Shown: positions 41,786-51,270, counted from the stretch's first letter. The stretch: DNA of 64,000 bases from an uncultured Alloprevotella sp. (GCA_944322095.1 CALUNU010000005.1:62001-126000), one strand, 5' to 3'. Made by a program: numbers and translations. Notes: a model not told the origin generated them from the sequence alone.

Positions 41786-43278
41786 CGAAACGCTTCTTTT
41801 CCACGTTGTGGGCGCTCGGTCTGGCTATGTGGGTCGTGCCGGGCGCCCTCGTTTCTTGCATGAGCGATGACGACTATACGACATCGCCCCAGGCACGTCT
41901 CGCCTTTTCAACCGACACGGTGGCTTTCGACACGGTCATCAGTGGGCAGCCGGCCAACACGCGCACCTTTATGGTGTATAACCGCAACGAAGACGCCATC
42001 CGCCTGCCGGAGGTATCTTTGGCAGGCGGAGCCGAGTCGGCTTTTCGGGTGAACGTGGACGGAACGTTCCTCGAAAACGGCAGCGGCAGCGGCTTTGAAA
42101 TAGCAGGAAAAGACAGTATGTACGTTTTCGTCGAAATGACGCCCCCCGTCAACCAGACCGACGAGCCGGTCGAGACGAAAGACGACCTGGTCTTCACGAC
42201 GGAGGGCGGCGTGCGCCAGGCGGTGGTGCTCACAGCCTATGGCCAGGACGTTGAGCCGCTGTATGCGCGCGTTCTTGCCAACGACACCACCCTCTCCTCG
42301 TCCAAGCCTTACCAGATATTCGACAGCTTGGTGGTTGCTTCCGGGGCTACGCTCACCATCAGCGAAGGCGTACGTCTCTATTTCCATCCCGACAGCCGTC
42401 TGATCGTGCATGGCACGCTCCGTGTCGAAGGTACACCCGGCAACCCCGTGCTCATGCGGGGCGACCGCTTGGGAAACATGTTTACCGACCAGCCCTACGA
42501 CCGCATTCCCGCTCAATGGGGCGGCGTGGAGTTTACGGCCGAGAGCTTGGGCAACGTCATATCCCATGCCGATATCCACAGCGGCACGTTTGGTCTCCGC
42601 TGCGATTCGTCAGGCACCGAGCGCGAAAAGCTCCGCGTGGAAAACAGCATTCTCCACAATTTCAGCGGCGACGCGCTCTATGCCCGCATGTCGCGCATCT
42701 TTGTGGGAAACACGCAGATAACCAATGCCGGAGGCAACTGCGTGACGCTTTATGGCGGCGACAACACGTTTATTCATTGTACCATAGGCAATTTTTATGC
42801 CTTCACCGGCGGTCGTGGCGTGGCCTTGGAGTTTTTCAACGAAGACAACGGCATTCCTCTTCCCTTGCAGCGTGCCGATTTTGCCAACTGTATCATTACA
42901 GGATATTCCTCCGACGAAATCATGGGCCACGCTTCCGAGCGCTATCGCGACGAGCTGTTCAACTATTCTTTCCACTATTGCCTGCTCAACACGCCCGAAT
43001 ACGAGGACGAGCACATCGTCGGATGCTTGTGGGACAACGACGAGCACGAAGTTTGCCGCGATGGAAATTTCACGCCCGAGTTCGATCTCGACCGTCTCCT
43101 GTTTTCTTTCTCGCTGTCGTCCGCATCGCAGGCGGTCGGTACGGCCGATCCCGAAATTACGCGCACCTACTATCCCACGGATCGGAACGGGCAAAGCCGC
43201 TTTGCCGACGGGGCCCCCGATATGGGCTGTTACGAAGGCGTTTTTACGGAAGAGGAAAACGGGAATTCTTCTCATTAA
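41782..43278 (+). CDS. Lipoprotein with right-handed beta-helix (pectate-lyase-like) domain
   Basis: 498 aa. It has a signal peptide with a lipobox-like Cys after PGALVS (residue 25), then an acidic start to the mature protein. Residues about 40-160 form an Ig-like beta-domain (FMVYNRNEDAIRLPEVSLAGG). From about 180 come parallel beta-helix repeats: VHGTLRVEGTPGNPVLMRGD, then NVISHADIHSGTFGL and IFVGNTQITNAGGNCVTLYGG. The end AVGTADPEITRTYYPTDRNG and FADGAPDMGCYE is the common 'choice-of-anchor Q/T9SS beta-helix' ending. No lyase catalytic residues are evident. It is coupled to pepD upstream and lies 9 bp before dnaB. Confidence 0.85.
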   Translation: MTKRFFSTLWALGLAMWVVPGALVSCMSDDDYTTSPQARLAFSTDTVAFDTVISGQPANTRTFMVYNRNEDAIRLPEVSLAGGAESAFRVNVDGTFLENGSGSGFEIAGKDSMYVFVEMTPPVNQTDEPVETKDDLVFTTEGGVRQAVVLTAYGQDVEPLYARVLANDTTLSSSKPYQIFDSLVVASGATLTISEGVRLYFHPDSRLIVHGTLRVEGTPGNPVLMRGDRLGNMFTDQPYDRIPAQWGGVEFTAESLGNVISHADIHSGTFGLRCDSSGTEREKLRVENSILHNFSGDALYARMSRIFVGNTQITNAGGNCVTLYGGDNTFIHCTIGNFYAFTGGRGVALEFFNEDNGIPLPLQRADFANCIITGYSSDEIMGHASERYRDELFNYSFHYCLLNTPEYEDEHIVGCLWDNDEHEVCRDGNFTPEFDLDRLLFSFSLSSASQAVGTADPEITRTYYPTDRNGQSRFADGAPDMGCYEGVFTEEENGNSSH

Positions 43279-43287
43279 CAACTAAAC

Positions 43288-44835
43288 ATGGCAAAAAAAC
43301 CGACCAATAGCAGTTACCGAAAAAAAGAAGTACCGGCCACCGACGATTATGGCCACCTGCAACCGCAGGCCCCCGAGCTTGAAAAGGCCGTCCTCGGCGC
43401 CTTGATGATTGAAAAGGACGCCTATTCGCAAGTAAGCGAAATCCTGCGGCCCGAAAGCTTTTACGAACATCGGCATCAACTCATCTACGAAGCCATCCGC
43501 CGGCTCAACATCGAGCAGAAGCCGGTGGACATTCTCACCGTAGCCGAGCAGCTCAAATCGACCGACCAGCTGGAAGAAGTGGGCGGCCCGTTCTACATCA
43601 CGCAGTTGAGCGGTATGGTGGCCTCTTCGGCACATATCGAATACCACGCCCGCATCATTGCCCAGAAGGCCCTGGCGCGCGAGCTCATCACCTATACCAG
43701 CAACATCCAGACGAAGGCTTTCGATGCCACGCAGGACGTAGACGAACTGATGCAGGAGGCCGAAGGCAAGCTGTTCGAAATATCGCAGCAGAACCTCAAT
43801 AAGGACTACACGCAGATCGACCCTGTCATCCAGGAAGCCTACGACATGATTCAGAAGGCCGCAGCCCGCAGCGACGGACTGAGCGGCATAGCCAGCGGCT
43901 TCTTCAAGCTGGACAAGATTACCGGCGGGTGGCAAAATTCCGACCTCGTCATATTGGCAGCCCGCCCCGCCATGGGTAAAACGGCCTTTGCCCTTAGCAT
44001 GGCCAAGAATATTGCCGTCGACCAGCGGGTGCCGGTGGCGTTCTTTTCTTTGGAAATGTCGAACGTGCAGCTCGTCAACCGCTTGATTGCCAACGTGTGC
44101 GAAATTACGAGCGACAAGATTAAAAGCGGCCAGCTGGCTCCCTACGAATGGGGACAGCTCGACTTCAAAATCAAGGAGCTCATCGGCGCTCCGCTCTTCA
44201 TCGACGATTCGCCGCAGCTCTCTGTTTTCGAGCTCCGCACCAAGGCCCGCCGCCTGGTGCGCGAGCATGGCATCCGTCTCATCATGATCGACTATTTGCA
44301 GCTCATGAACGCTTCCGGCATGAGCTTTGGCAGCCGTCAGGAGGAGGTGTCTACCATCAGTCGCTCCTTAAAGGGACTGGCCAAAGAACTCAACATACCC
44401 ATTTTGGCCCTGAGCCAGCTCAACCGTGGCGTGGAGAGCCGCGAGGGTATAGAGGGTAAACGTCCGCAACTGAGCGATTTGCGCGAGTCGGGTGCCATCG
44501 AGCAGGACGCCGACATGGTGTGCTTCATCCATCGTCCCGAGTATTATCACATATACGAGGACAGCGCCGGGCGCGATCTCCACGGAATGGCCGAAATCAT
44601 CATTGCCAAGCACCGTAACGGCGCCGTGGGCGACGTTCTGCTCACCTTCAAGGGGCAATACACCCGTTTCCAAAATCCCGAGGACGACGTCATACCTTCT
44701 TCCGGCAACGACAACCCGGCTGTGCTCTCTTCCAAGATGAACGGGGCCGACTTGCCGCCGGTCGACGACGGCATGGTGCCCCCTCCTCCCGCGGATATGC
44801 CTTTTGCTCCCGCTCCGTCCGACGTTCCGTTCTGA
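43288..44835 (+). CDS. dnaB: Replicative DNA helicase DnaB
   Basis: 515-aa hexameric 5'-3' helicase. The N-terminal collar domain starts at about 25 (PQAPELEKAVLGALMIEKDAY). The RecA-like domain has Walker A AARPAMGKTAF, SLEMSNVQLVNRL, Walker B IRLIMIDYLQLM, and QEEVSTISRSLKGLAKEL, SQLNRGVESR and DLRESGAIEQDADMV. A Pro-rich C-terminal tail (about 485-515) is low complexity. There is no intein. It lies 9 bp after the beta-helix gene and ends in a terminator. Confidence 0.98.
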   Translation: MAKKPTNSSYRKKEVPATDDYGHLQPQAPELEKAVLGALMIEKDAYSQVSEILRPESFYEHRHQLIYEAIRRLNIEQKPVDILTVAEQLKSTDQLEEVGGPFYITQLSGMVASSAHIEYHARIIAQKALARELITYTSNIQTKAFDATQDVDELMQEAEGKLFEISQQNLNKDYTQIDPVIQEAYDMIQKAAARSDGLSGIASGFFKLDKITGGWQNSDLVILAARPAMGKTAFALSMAKNIAVDQRVPVAFFSLEMSNVQLVNRLIANVCEITSDKIKSGQLAPYEWGQLDFKIKELIGAPLFIDDSPQLSVFELRTKARRLVREHGIRLIMIDYLQLMNASGMSFGSRQEEVSTISRSLKGLAKELNIPILALSQLNRGVESREGIEGKRPQLSDLRESGAIEQDADMVCFIHRPEYYHIYEDSAGRDLHGMAEIIIAKHRNGAVGDVLLTFKGQYTRFQNPEDDVIPSSGNDNPAVLSSKMNGADLPPVDDGMVPPPPADMPFAPAPSDVPF

Positions 44836-44859
44836 CCCATTTCCGCTTCATCTATACAC

Positions 44860-44885
44860 CTCCCGGCTGCTGTTGTGGCCGGGAG
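44860..44885 (+). terminator. Terminator after dnaB
   Basis: CTCCCGGC (44860-44867) pairs with GCCGGGAG (44878-44885), followed by CTTTTTT. Confidence 0.8.
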
Positions 44886-44942
44886 CTTTTTTAGCGTGCC
44901 ACTTCCATTTCCATGTCTCCGCCGTTGCTTTCAGGGCAAATG

Positions 44943-44974
44943 TTTGCCCGATCCGGCGGGATTTTCTAACTTTG
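44943..44974 (+). promoter_or_regulatory. Promoter upstream of tsaB
   Basis: -33 TTTG at 44943-44946 and -7 TAACTTTG at 44967-44974, 20-bp spacer, a full consensus. The tsaB ATG is 113 bp downstream. Confidence 0.65.
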
Positions 44975-45086
44975 CTGCCGAGAAAATGGCTTTCGGGAAA
45001 TAAAAAGGAGGGATGGCTGGGCTATGATACGTCGCAGCCGCCGGTTTTTCTCTTTTATCCTTCTGCTATTTTAATCACATTGCGTT

Positions 45087-45797
45087 ATGTCTTGCATTTT
45101 ACATATTGAAACTTCCACTCAGGTCTGCTCCGTGGCGCTCAGCCAGGAAGGTATGTGCCTTTTCGAGCGGAAAAACGAGGAGGGGCATCGTCATGCCACG
45201 CTGCTGGCGCCTTTTGTCGACGAGGCGCTGTCTTTTGCCGACAGCCACGCCATTCCTCTCGACGCTGTGGCGGTGAGCTGCGGCCCGGGGTCGTACACAG
45301 GGTTGCGCATAGGCGTTTCCACGGCCAAGGGCGTCTGCTACGGGCGTGGTGTCAGGCTCATTGCCATCCCTACGCTCAAAGTGATGAGCGTTCCGGTGCT
45401 TTTATATCACGACGAGCTGCCCGATGACGCATTGCTTTGCCCCATGATAGACGCCCGTCGCATGGAAGTTTATTCCGCCATCTTCGACCGCAGCCTGGCC
45501 GTCGTCCGCGAAACGTCGGCCGACGTTATCGACAGCAACAGCTACGCCGAGTTTCTCGACCGCCACCCGGTCTATTTCTTTGGCAACGGTGCCGCCAAGT
45601 GTCGCGAAGCCCTCACCCACCCCAATGCCCGCTTCATCGACGGCATCTACCCGTCGGCGCGCAACATGCTCCCCTTGGCCGAGCAGGCCATGGCCCGCGA
45701 GAAGTTTGTCGACGTGGCATATTTCGAGCCTTTTTATCTGAAATCGTTCGTCGCATCACGTCCGAAAGATCTGTTGCACGAAACACGGAAAGATTAG
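45087..45797 (+). CDS. tsaB: tRNA N6-threonylcarbamoyladenosine biosynthesis protein TsaB
   Basis: 236-aa ASKHA-fold partner of TsaD in making t6A37 on tRNAs that read ANN codons. It has HIETSTQVCSVAL, the VSCGPGSYTGLRIGVSTAKGV block and a C-terminal YFEPFYLKSFV typical of TsaB. It lacks TsaD's metal-binding histidines. It starts a rightward cluster (tsaB, DUF4290, murA, rimM, dxr, rseP) and has a consensus promoter upstream. Confidence 0.95.
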   Translation: MSCILHIETSTQVCSVALSQEGMCLFERKNEEGHRHATLLAPFVDEALSFADSHAIPLDAVAVSCGPGSYTGLRIGVSTAKGVCYGRGVRLIAIPTLKVMSVPVLLYHDELPDDALLCPMIDARRMEVYSAIFDRSLAVVRETSADVIDSNSYAEFLDRHPVYFFGNGAAKCREALTHPNARFIDGIYPSARNMLPLAEQAMAREKFVDVAYFEPFYLKSFVASRPKDLLHETRKD

Positions 45798-45852
45798 TCC
45801 GCGATACAATCAGAAAGATTTTTCAGCCAACATATCATTACGGAATTTACAA

Positions 45853-46458
45853 ATGGATTACAATACCAGTCAAGCAAAATTGAAGCTGCCCGAATACGGC
45901 CGTCTCGTTCAGCAAATGGTGGAACACGCCGTCGCCATCGAGAACCGCGCCGAGCGGCAGGCTTATGCCGAAACCATCATTGCCGTCATGGGAAATCTTT
46001 TTCCGCAGATGCGCAACGTCCCCGATTTCAAGCACAAGCTTTGGGATCACTTGGCTTATATCTCCGGCTATCGGCTGGATATCGACTATCCCTGCGAAAT
46101 AGAAAAAAGAGAGTCGGGCCCGCAGCCGGCCCACCTCTCCTATCCCGGCAAGCCCATCCGCTACCGCCACTACGGCCACCTGCTGGAAAAGCTCATACAG
46201 AAGCTTGCCGAAATGCCGGCCGGGCCCGAGCGTGACGAACTGACGCGCATCGTGGCTTACCGCATGAAGTATGATCTTGCCGAGTGGAAGGGCGACGGCA
46301 TCGAGGACGCAAAGGTCAGCGAGGACCTGGCCCGCTATACCGACGGGGCCATCCATCCCGATTTCACGTATGCGCCTTTGGGAATGCCCGTTTTGGGTCC
46401 GTCTGAAAACGGTGGGGGCAATCGTTCGCGCAAAGGGCGCCGCAACTATTCCAATTGA
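45853..46458 (+). CDS. DUF4290 protein
   Basis: 201-aa cytosolic protein of a Bacteroidota family. It has PEYGRLVQQMVEHAVAIENR, AYAETIIAVMGNLFPQMRN, KHKLWDHLAYISGYRLDIDYP and the later PIRYRHYGHLLEKLIQKL. Its position just before murA is a known Bacteroidales arrangement. Function is unknown; helix-rich. A basic/Asn tail ends the protein. It lies 55 bp after tsaB. Confidence 0.9.
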   Translation: MDYNTSQAKLKLPEYGRLVQQMVEHAVAIENRAERQAYAETIIAVMGNLFPQMRNVPDFKHKLWDHLAYISGYRLDIDYPCEIEKRESGPQPAHLSYPGKPIRYRHYGHLLEKLIQKLAEMPAGPERDELTRIVAYRMKYDLAEWKGDGIEDAKVSEDLARYTDGAIHPDFTYAPLGMPVLGPSENGGGNRSRKGRRNYSN

Positions 46459-46520
46459 CCGGCCGCGCGCCCCGCGCTTTTTGATACTCCACCCCGTTCA
46501 TCCGACTTTTATCCCGCACC

Positions 46521-47828
46521 ATGGCATCGTTCATCATCGAAGGCGGACATCGCCTTAAGGGAGAAATCACTCCGCAAGGAGCCAAAAACGAGGCTCTCGA
46601 AGTGATATGTGCCACTCTCCTCACCGACGAGGAAGTTTGCATCGATAATATCCCTGACATACAGGACGTCAACAACCTCATCCGCCTGCTGCAAATCATG
46701 GGCGTCGAGGTGAAGCGCCGTTCGCCGTCGGCCTACACGTTTCGTGCAGCGCACGTCAATCTCGACTACCTGCAAACGAGCGAATTCCTGACGCGCAGCT
46801 CGGCTTTGCGCGGCAGCATCCTGCTGCTTGGTCCGCTCTTGACCCGTTTCGGGCGGGTGGCCGTCGGCCGCCCCGGTGGCGACAAGATAGGCCGGCGCCG
46901 TCTCGACACCCACTTCTATGGTTTCCGTAAGCTCGGCGCCGACTTTTCCTACGACGAGGCATCCGGCCACTGTGTGCTGGCTGCCGACGCCCTGCATGGC
47001 ACCTACATGCTTCTCGACGAGGCTTCGGTCACCGGCACAGCCAACATCGTCATGGCCGCCGCTCTCGCCAAAGGTACCACAACCGTCTACAACGCCGCAT
47101 GCGAGCCCTACATACAACAGCTCTGCCGCATGCTCAACCGCATGGGAGCCCGCATAAGTGGCATTGGCTCCAACCTGCTCACCATCGACGGCGTGGAGAA
47201 GCTGCATGCTGCCACACATACTATACTTCCCGACATGATCGAGATCGGAAGCTTCATCGGCATGGCCGCCATGGTCGGCGACGGACTCACCATCAAGGAC
47301 GTAGCCTACGATCATCTCGGCATCATTCCCGAAGCCTTCCGCCGCCTCGGCGTACGTATGGAGCGCCGTGGCGATGACCTTTTCATACCGCGCCAGGAAC
47401 ACTACGAAATCGAGTCGTTCCTCGATGGTTCCTTCATGACCTTGGCCGACGCCCCCTGGCCCGGCCTTACGCCCGACCTTCTGAGCGTGCTGCTCGTCGT
47501 TGCCTGCCAGGCCAAAGGCTCCGTCCTCATTCATCAGAAAATGTTCGAGAGCCGTCTTTTCTTTGTCGATAATCTCATCGACATGGGCGCGCAGATTATC
47601 CTGTGCGACCCTCACCGGGCCGTCGTCGTCGGGCACGACAACAACATGAAGCTGCGGGCCCGCCGCATGGTCTCCCCCGACATCCGTGCCGGCATCGCTT
47701 TGCTCATCGCGGCCATGAGTGCCGAAGGCACGAGCCGCATCAACAACGTTGAGCAGATCGACCGTGGCTACGAGCACATCGAGCAGCGCCTGAACCGGCT
47801 GGGGGCAAAAATTGTTCGCGAAGCATGA
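46521..47828 (+). CDS. murA: UDP-N-acetylglucosamine 1-carboxyvinyltransferase (MurA), Asp-type active site
   Basis: First committed step of peptidoglycan synthesis: transfer of enolpyruvate from PEP to UDP-GlcNAc. It is 435 aa. It has GAKNEALEVICATLLTDE (the K-N catalytic pair), LGPLLTRFGRV, EIGSFIGMAAMVG and the C-terminal DRGYEHIEQRLNRLGA. The PEP loop reads GRPGGDKIGRRRLDTHFYG; the Cys115 of E. coli MurA is Asp121 here (codon 46881-46883). Asp at this site is catalytically competent in other MurA enzymes and gives fosfomycin insensitivity. The stop overlaps rimM by four bases. Confidence 0.96.
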   Translation: MASFIIEGGHRLKGEITPQGAKNEALEVICATLLTDEEVCIDNIPDIQDVNNLIRLLQIMGVEVKRRSPSAYTFRAAHVNLDYLQTSEFLTRSSALRGSILLLGPLLTRFGRVAVGRPGGDKIGRRRLDTHFYGFRKLGADFSYDEASGHCVLAADALHGTYMLLDEASVTGTANIVMAAALAKGTTTVYNAACEPYIQQLCRMLNRMGARISGIGSNLLTIDGVEKLHAATHTILPDMIEIGSFIGMAAMVGDGLTIKDVAYDHLGIIPEAFRRLGVRMERRGDDLFIPRQEHYEIESFLDGSFMTLADAPWPGLTPDLLSVLLVVACQAKGSVLIHQKMFESRLFFVDNLIDMGAQIILCDPHRAVVVGHDNNMKLRARRMVSPDIRAGIALLIAAMSAEGTSRINNVEQIDRGYEHIEQRLNRLGAKIVREA

Positions 47829-48361
47829 TAAACGCCGACGAAGTTTTTCAAATAGGATATATTGCCAAGGGCCGCGGCATCAGTGGCGAGGTGGAGCTCC
47901 GCTTCACCGACGACGTTTTCGATCGTGGCGATGCCGAATATCTTATCTTGCAGATTGATGGCATTTTCGTTCCTTTCTTTTGGGAAGAATACAGGTTTAA
48001 GAGCAACGAAGTGGCCATTTTCAAGTTTGAGCACGTCGACGACGAATGCCGCGCCCGTTCGCTGGTCGGCACGAAGGTTTTCTATCCCCTGTCCCACGTC
48101 CCCGACGACGACGAGCCCGCTCTTTCGTCGCTGAAAGTCCTTACCGGCTATGCTGTCTACCTGGATGGCGGCACGCGCCTGGGGAGCATAACCGACGTCG
48201 ACGACCGCTCGGCCAACGTGCTGCTCACCATCACGGCTGCCGACGGCCGTTCGTGGCTCGTTCCTTTCCATACCGATTTTGTTACGGCCTTCGACCACCA
48301 CGGCCGTAGCCTCCATCTGTCCCTTCCCGACGGACTGCTGGAACTTTCACAAGAGTCTTAA
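47825..48361 (+). CDS. rimM: 16S rRNA processing protein RimM
   Basis: 178-aa 30S maturation factor that binds S19. The N-terminal RimM domain has IGYIAKGRGISGEVELRF, and the C-terminal PRC-barrel has YAVYLDGGTRLGSITDV and a WLVPFHTDFVT segment. Its start overlaps the murA stop (ATGA), so they are translationally coupled. dxr begins 4 bp after its stop. Confidence 0.95.
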   Translation: MINADEVFQIGYIAKGRGISGEVELRFTDDVFDRGDAEYLILQIDGIFVPFFWEEYRFKSNEVAIFKFEHVDDECRARSLVGTKVFYPLSHVPDDDEPALSSLKVLTGYAVYLDGGTRLGSITDVDDRSANVLLTITAADGRSWLVPFHTDFVTAFDHHGRSLHLSLPDGLLELSQES

Positions 48362-48365
48362 ACGC

Positions 48366-49535
48366 ATGAAGAAAAAAAAGATAGCCCTCTTGGGGTCCAC
48401 CGGCTCCATCGGCACGCAGGCGCTCGACGTCATCCGTCAGCACCCCGACCGCTTCGATGCCTATGTGCTGACGGCCAACAACAACGTCGACCTCCTGGCT
48501 GCCCAGGCCCGCCAGTTCCGGCCCGACGCCGTGGTCATCGCCAACGAAGAAAAATACGACCGTCTGCGTGACCTGCTGGCCGACATGCCCGTCAAGGTCT
48601 ATGCCGGTGCGCAAGCTCTTTGCGAGGTCGTAGAGGCCGCTCCCGTCGACATGGTGCTGGCTGCCATGGTGGGTTTTTCGGGGCTCCGCCCCACGGTCAG
48701 CGCCATCCGTGCCGGAAAGGCCGTGGCCCTGGCCAATAAGGAAACGCTCGTTGTGGCGGGCGACGTCATCACCCGCCTGGCTGCCGAAAGCCGCGTGCCC
48801 GTCCTGCCCGTCGACAGCGAGCATTCCGCCATTTTCCAGTGCATTGTGGGCGAGGGGCGGAACCAGATAGCCAAAATCCTGCTTACGGCTTCGGGCGGTC
48901 CGTTCCGCTCGATGAGCCGGGAGCAGCTCTCCGGCGTCGGCAGTGCCGAAGCGCTTTGCCACCCCAATTGGAAGATGGGCGCAAAGATAACCATCGACTC
49001 GGCCACGATGATGAACAAGGGTTTCGAGATGATTGAGGCCTGCTGGCTTTTCGGCGTCCGTCCCTCCGACGTCGAAGTGGTGGTCCATCCCGAGAGCATC
49101 GTCCACTCGGCTGTACGTTTTGCCGACGGTGCCGTCAAGGCCCAGCTCGGCCTGCCCGACATGCGTCTGCCCATCCAGTATGCCCTGTCCTTCCCCGAGC
49201 GGCTGCCCTTGGAGGGCAACGACGGCCCCGATCTCTTTTCGCTCGGCCGTCTTACGTTCGAAAGGCCCGACGTCGACCGCTTCCCCTGTTTGCAGCTGGC
49301 CTACGATGCGGCTGAGCAGGGAGGCAACGTGCCGTGCGTCATGAATGCGGCCAACGAGGTGGCCAACGCAGCCTTCCGCGAGGGCCGCATCGCCTTCCCG
49401 GCCATCGCCGAAGTGATAGCCCGCGCCATGCAGCGCGTTGCCCGCGTCGCATCGCCCACGCTCGACGACTATTTTGCCACCGATGCCGAAGCGCGTAGCG
49501 TGGCCGCCGAAATCATGAAACAGTATTTACGTTGA
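48366..49535 (+). CDS. dxr: 1-deoxy-D-xylulose 5-phosphate reductoisomerase
   Basis: Second enzyme of the MEP isoprenoid pathway. It is 389 aa from MKKKKIALLGSTGSIGTQA, placed by the NADPH-binding GSTGSIG motif; the open frame runs further up inside rimM. It has LANKETLVVAGD, PVDSEHSAIFQC (metal Asp/Glu), SGGPFRSM and WKMGAKITIDSATMMNKGFE, all diagnostic. ispE at 52.3 kb is a later step of the same pathway. rseP follows 19 bp downstream. Confidence 0.98.
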   Translation: MKKKKIALLGSTGSIGTQALDVIRQHPDRFDAYVLTANNNVDLLAAQARQFRPDAVVIANEEKYDRLRDLLADMPVKVYAGAQALCEVVEAAPVDMVLAAMVGFSGLRPTVSAIRAGKAVALANKETLVVAGDVITRLAAESRVPVLPVDSEHSAIFQCIVGEGRNQIAKILLTASGGPFRSMSREQLSGVGSAEALCHPNWKMGAKITIDSATMMNKGFEMIEACWLFGVRPSDVEVVVHPESIVHSAVRFADGAVKAQLGLPDMRLPIQYALSFPERLPLEGNDGPDLFSLGRLTFERPDVDRFPCLQLAYDAAEQGGNVPCVMNAANEVANAAFREGRIAFPAIAEVIARAMQRVARVASPTLDDYFATDAEARSVAAEIMKQYLR

Positions 49536-49554
49536 TAAACATCCGAAACCAAAC

Positions 49555-50937
49555 ATGGAAGTATTTCTCATCCGGGCTTTACAGCTCATCCTCTGCTTTT
49601 CCATCCTGATACTCCTGCACGAAGGCGGCCATTTCCTTTTCGCCAAGCTCTTCAAGGTGCGCGTGGAAAAGTTCTGCCTTTTCTTCGACCCGTGGTTCAC
49701 GCTTGCCAAGTTCAAGCCCCGGCGCAGCGACACGACCTACGCGCTCGGCTGGCTGCCGCTGGGAGGCTACGTGAAGATTGCGGGCATGATAGACGAGTCG
49801 ATGGACCGCGAACAGATGAAGCAGCCCGTCAAGCCTTGGGAGTTCAGGGCCAAGCCGGCCTGGCAGCGCCTGCTCATCATGGTGGGCGGCGTGCTGGTCA
49901 ACTTTCTGCTCGCCTTCTTCATCTATGCCATGATTCTCTTTACGTGGGGCGACACCTACACGCCCATTGAGAACATGAAATATGGCTTTAAGTTCAACGA
50001 AACGGCGCAACAGCTCGGCTTCCGCGACGGCGACATCCCCCTGCGCACCGATGTGGGCGCGTTCGATCGCTTCGACAGTTCGCAAAGCATCGGCGACGTC
50101 TATCGCGACATCAGCAACGCCCGTTCCGTAACGGTTTTGCGCGATGGCAAGGAAGTGACCTTTGCCCTGCCGGGCGGGCTCAATCTGCTCGACATGATGA
50201 AGGAGCAGCCCCCCTTCCTCTACCCTCTTGCGCCGGCGCTTGTCGACAGCGTGGTGCCCGGTTCGCCTGCCGATAAGGCGGGCATCCGTCCGGGCGACCG
50301 CATGACCGCCTATGCCGGTACGCCCGTTGCAACGTCGAACGAGGTTTCCGACCTGCGCGGCCGCATGAACGACGTGCTCGCAGCCGGCAAGCCGGCCGAC
50401 AGCCTGGCGCTGCGCAACGTCACGGTGGCCGTGCAGCATGCCGGGAGCAACAGCGTCGACAGTCTGCGCTTGCAGCTCGACGAGAATTACATGATGGGGC
50501 TCGTGTGGTACAACCCCTGGGCCGATTACGAGCAGCGCACCGTCAGCTACAGCTTTTTCGAGTCGTTCCCGGCCGGCGCTGTCCACGGTTGGGACGTGCT
50601 GAGCGGCTATGTGGACGACCTGAAATACCTGGCCACGAAGGAAGGCGCCCAAAGCGTGGGCAGCTTCGGGGCCATCGGCAGCCTTTTCCCCACGGCCTGG
50701 AACTGGGAGCGCTTTTGGGAACTCACGGCCTTCATCAGTCTGATTTTGGCTTTCATGAACATATTGCCCATACCGGCCCTCGACGGTGGCCATGTGTTCT
50801 TCCTGCTCTACGAGGTGGTCACGCGGCGCAAGCCCAGCGACCGCTTCATGGAGATTGCCCAGATGGTGGGCATGTCGCTGCTGCTCCTGCTGATGGCTTA
50901 CGCCATATTCAACGACTTTGTTCATTTCGTATTCTGA
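49555..50937 (+). CDS. rseP: RIP (site-2) intramembrane zinc metalloprotease RseP
   Basis: 460-aa membrane protease that cleaves anti-sigma factors or signal-peptide remnants. The zinc motif is HEGGH (His22, Glu23, His26) in the first TM. The second active-site motif IPALDGGHVFFLL lies in a later TM near 410. Two PDZ-like regions occupy about 125-300, the second with LVDSVVPGSPADKAGIRPGD. It is the end of the murA-rimM-dxr-rseP unit, the order seen in many Bacteroidales. With DegQ and the ECF sigma cluster it points to regulated envelope proteolysis, though links are not shown here. Confidence 0.96.
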   Translation: MEVFLIRALQLILCFSILILLHEGGHFLFAKLFKVRVEKFCLFFDPWFTLAKFKPRRSDTTYALGWLPLGGYVKIAGMIDESMDREQMKQPVKPWEFRAKPAWQRLLIMVGGVLVNFLLAFFIYAMILFTWGDTYTPIENMKYGFKFNETAQQLGFRDGDIPLRTDVGAFDRFDSSQSIGDVYRDISNARSVTVLRDGKEVTFALPGGLNLLDMMKEQPPFLYPLAPALVDSVVPGSPADKAGIRPGDRMTAYAGTPVATSNEVSDLRGRMNDVLAAGKPADSLALRNVTVAVQHAGSNSVDSLRLQLDENYMMGLVWYNPWADYEQRTVSYSFFESFPAGAVHGWDVLSGYVDDLKYLATKEGAQSVGSFGAIGSLFPTAWNWERFWELTAFISLILAFMNILPIPALDGGHVFFLLYEVVTRRKPSDRFMEIAQMVGMSLLLLLMAYAIFNDFVHFVF

Positions 50938-50963
50938 CGTCCACGTAATATTCAACCATACAC

Positions 50964-50999
50964 TCGCCCCTGCTCTCCTGCCACAGAGAGCAGGGGCGA
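50964..50999 (+). terminator. Terminator after rseP
   Basis: A perfect 13-bp stem (50964-50976 with 50987-50999) followed by a long T-run. Confidence 0.85.
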
Positions 51000-51019
51000 T
51001 TTTTTTGTGTCTGCCGGCC

Positions 51020-51079
51020 TTTTGCTCCCGGCTCCATGTGCCGGAGCCGGCGTCAAACAGCACGGAGCCGGGAGCAAAA
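51020..51079. repeat. 16-bp perfect inverted repeat with an alternative inner hairpin
   Basis: TTTTGCTCCCGGCTCC (51020-51035) pairs with 51064-51079. A competing inner hairpin pairs 51029-51035 with 51043-51049. It lies between the convergent rseP and lysO genes. Two GGCTTGAAAA direct repeats follow. The 333-base gap 50938-51270 shows nothing else. Confidence 0.7.
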
Positions 51080-51270
51080 CGAACGTTGCCGGCTTGAAAA
51101 AGCAGCGAACAGGCTTGAAAATAAATTTTCACGGCGGCAACGGCGTGGGAGCATAACGAGCATTGGCCGTTCATCCCGCTGTAATGCTAACAGACTGATC
51201 CGGGAAAGCGCAGAGAGACGGCGCGGCGCCTCTTTGCGTGCAGAGCTCGTCGGGGGCCGGCCGCGGCCGC

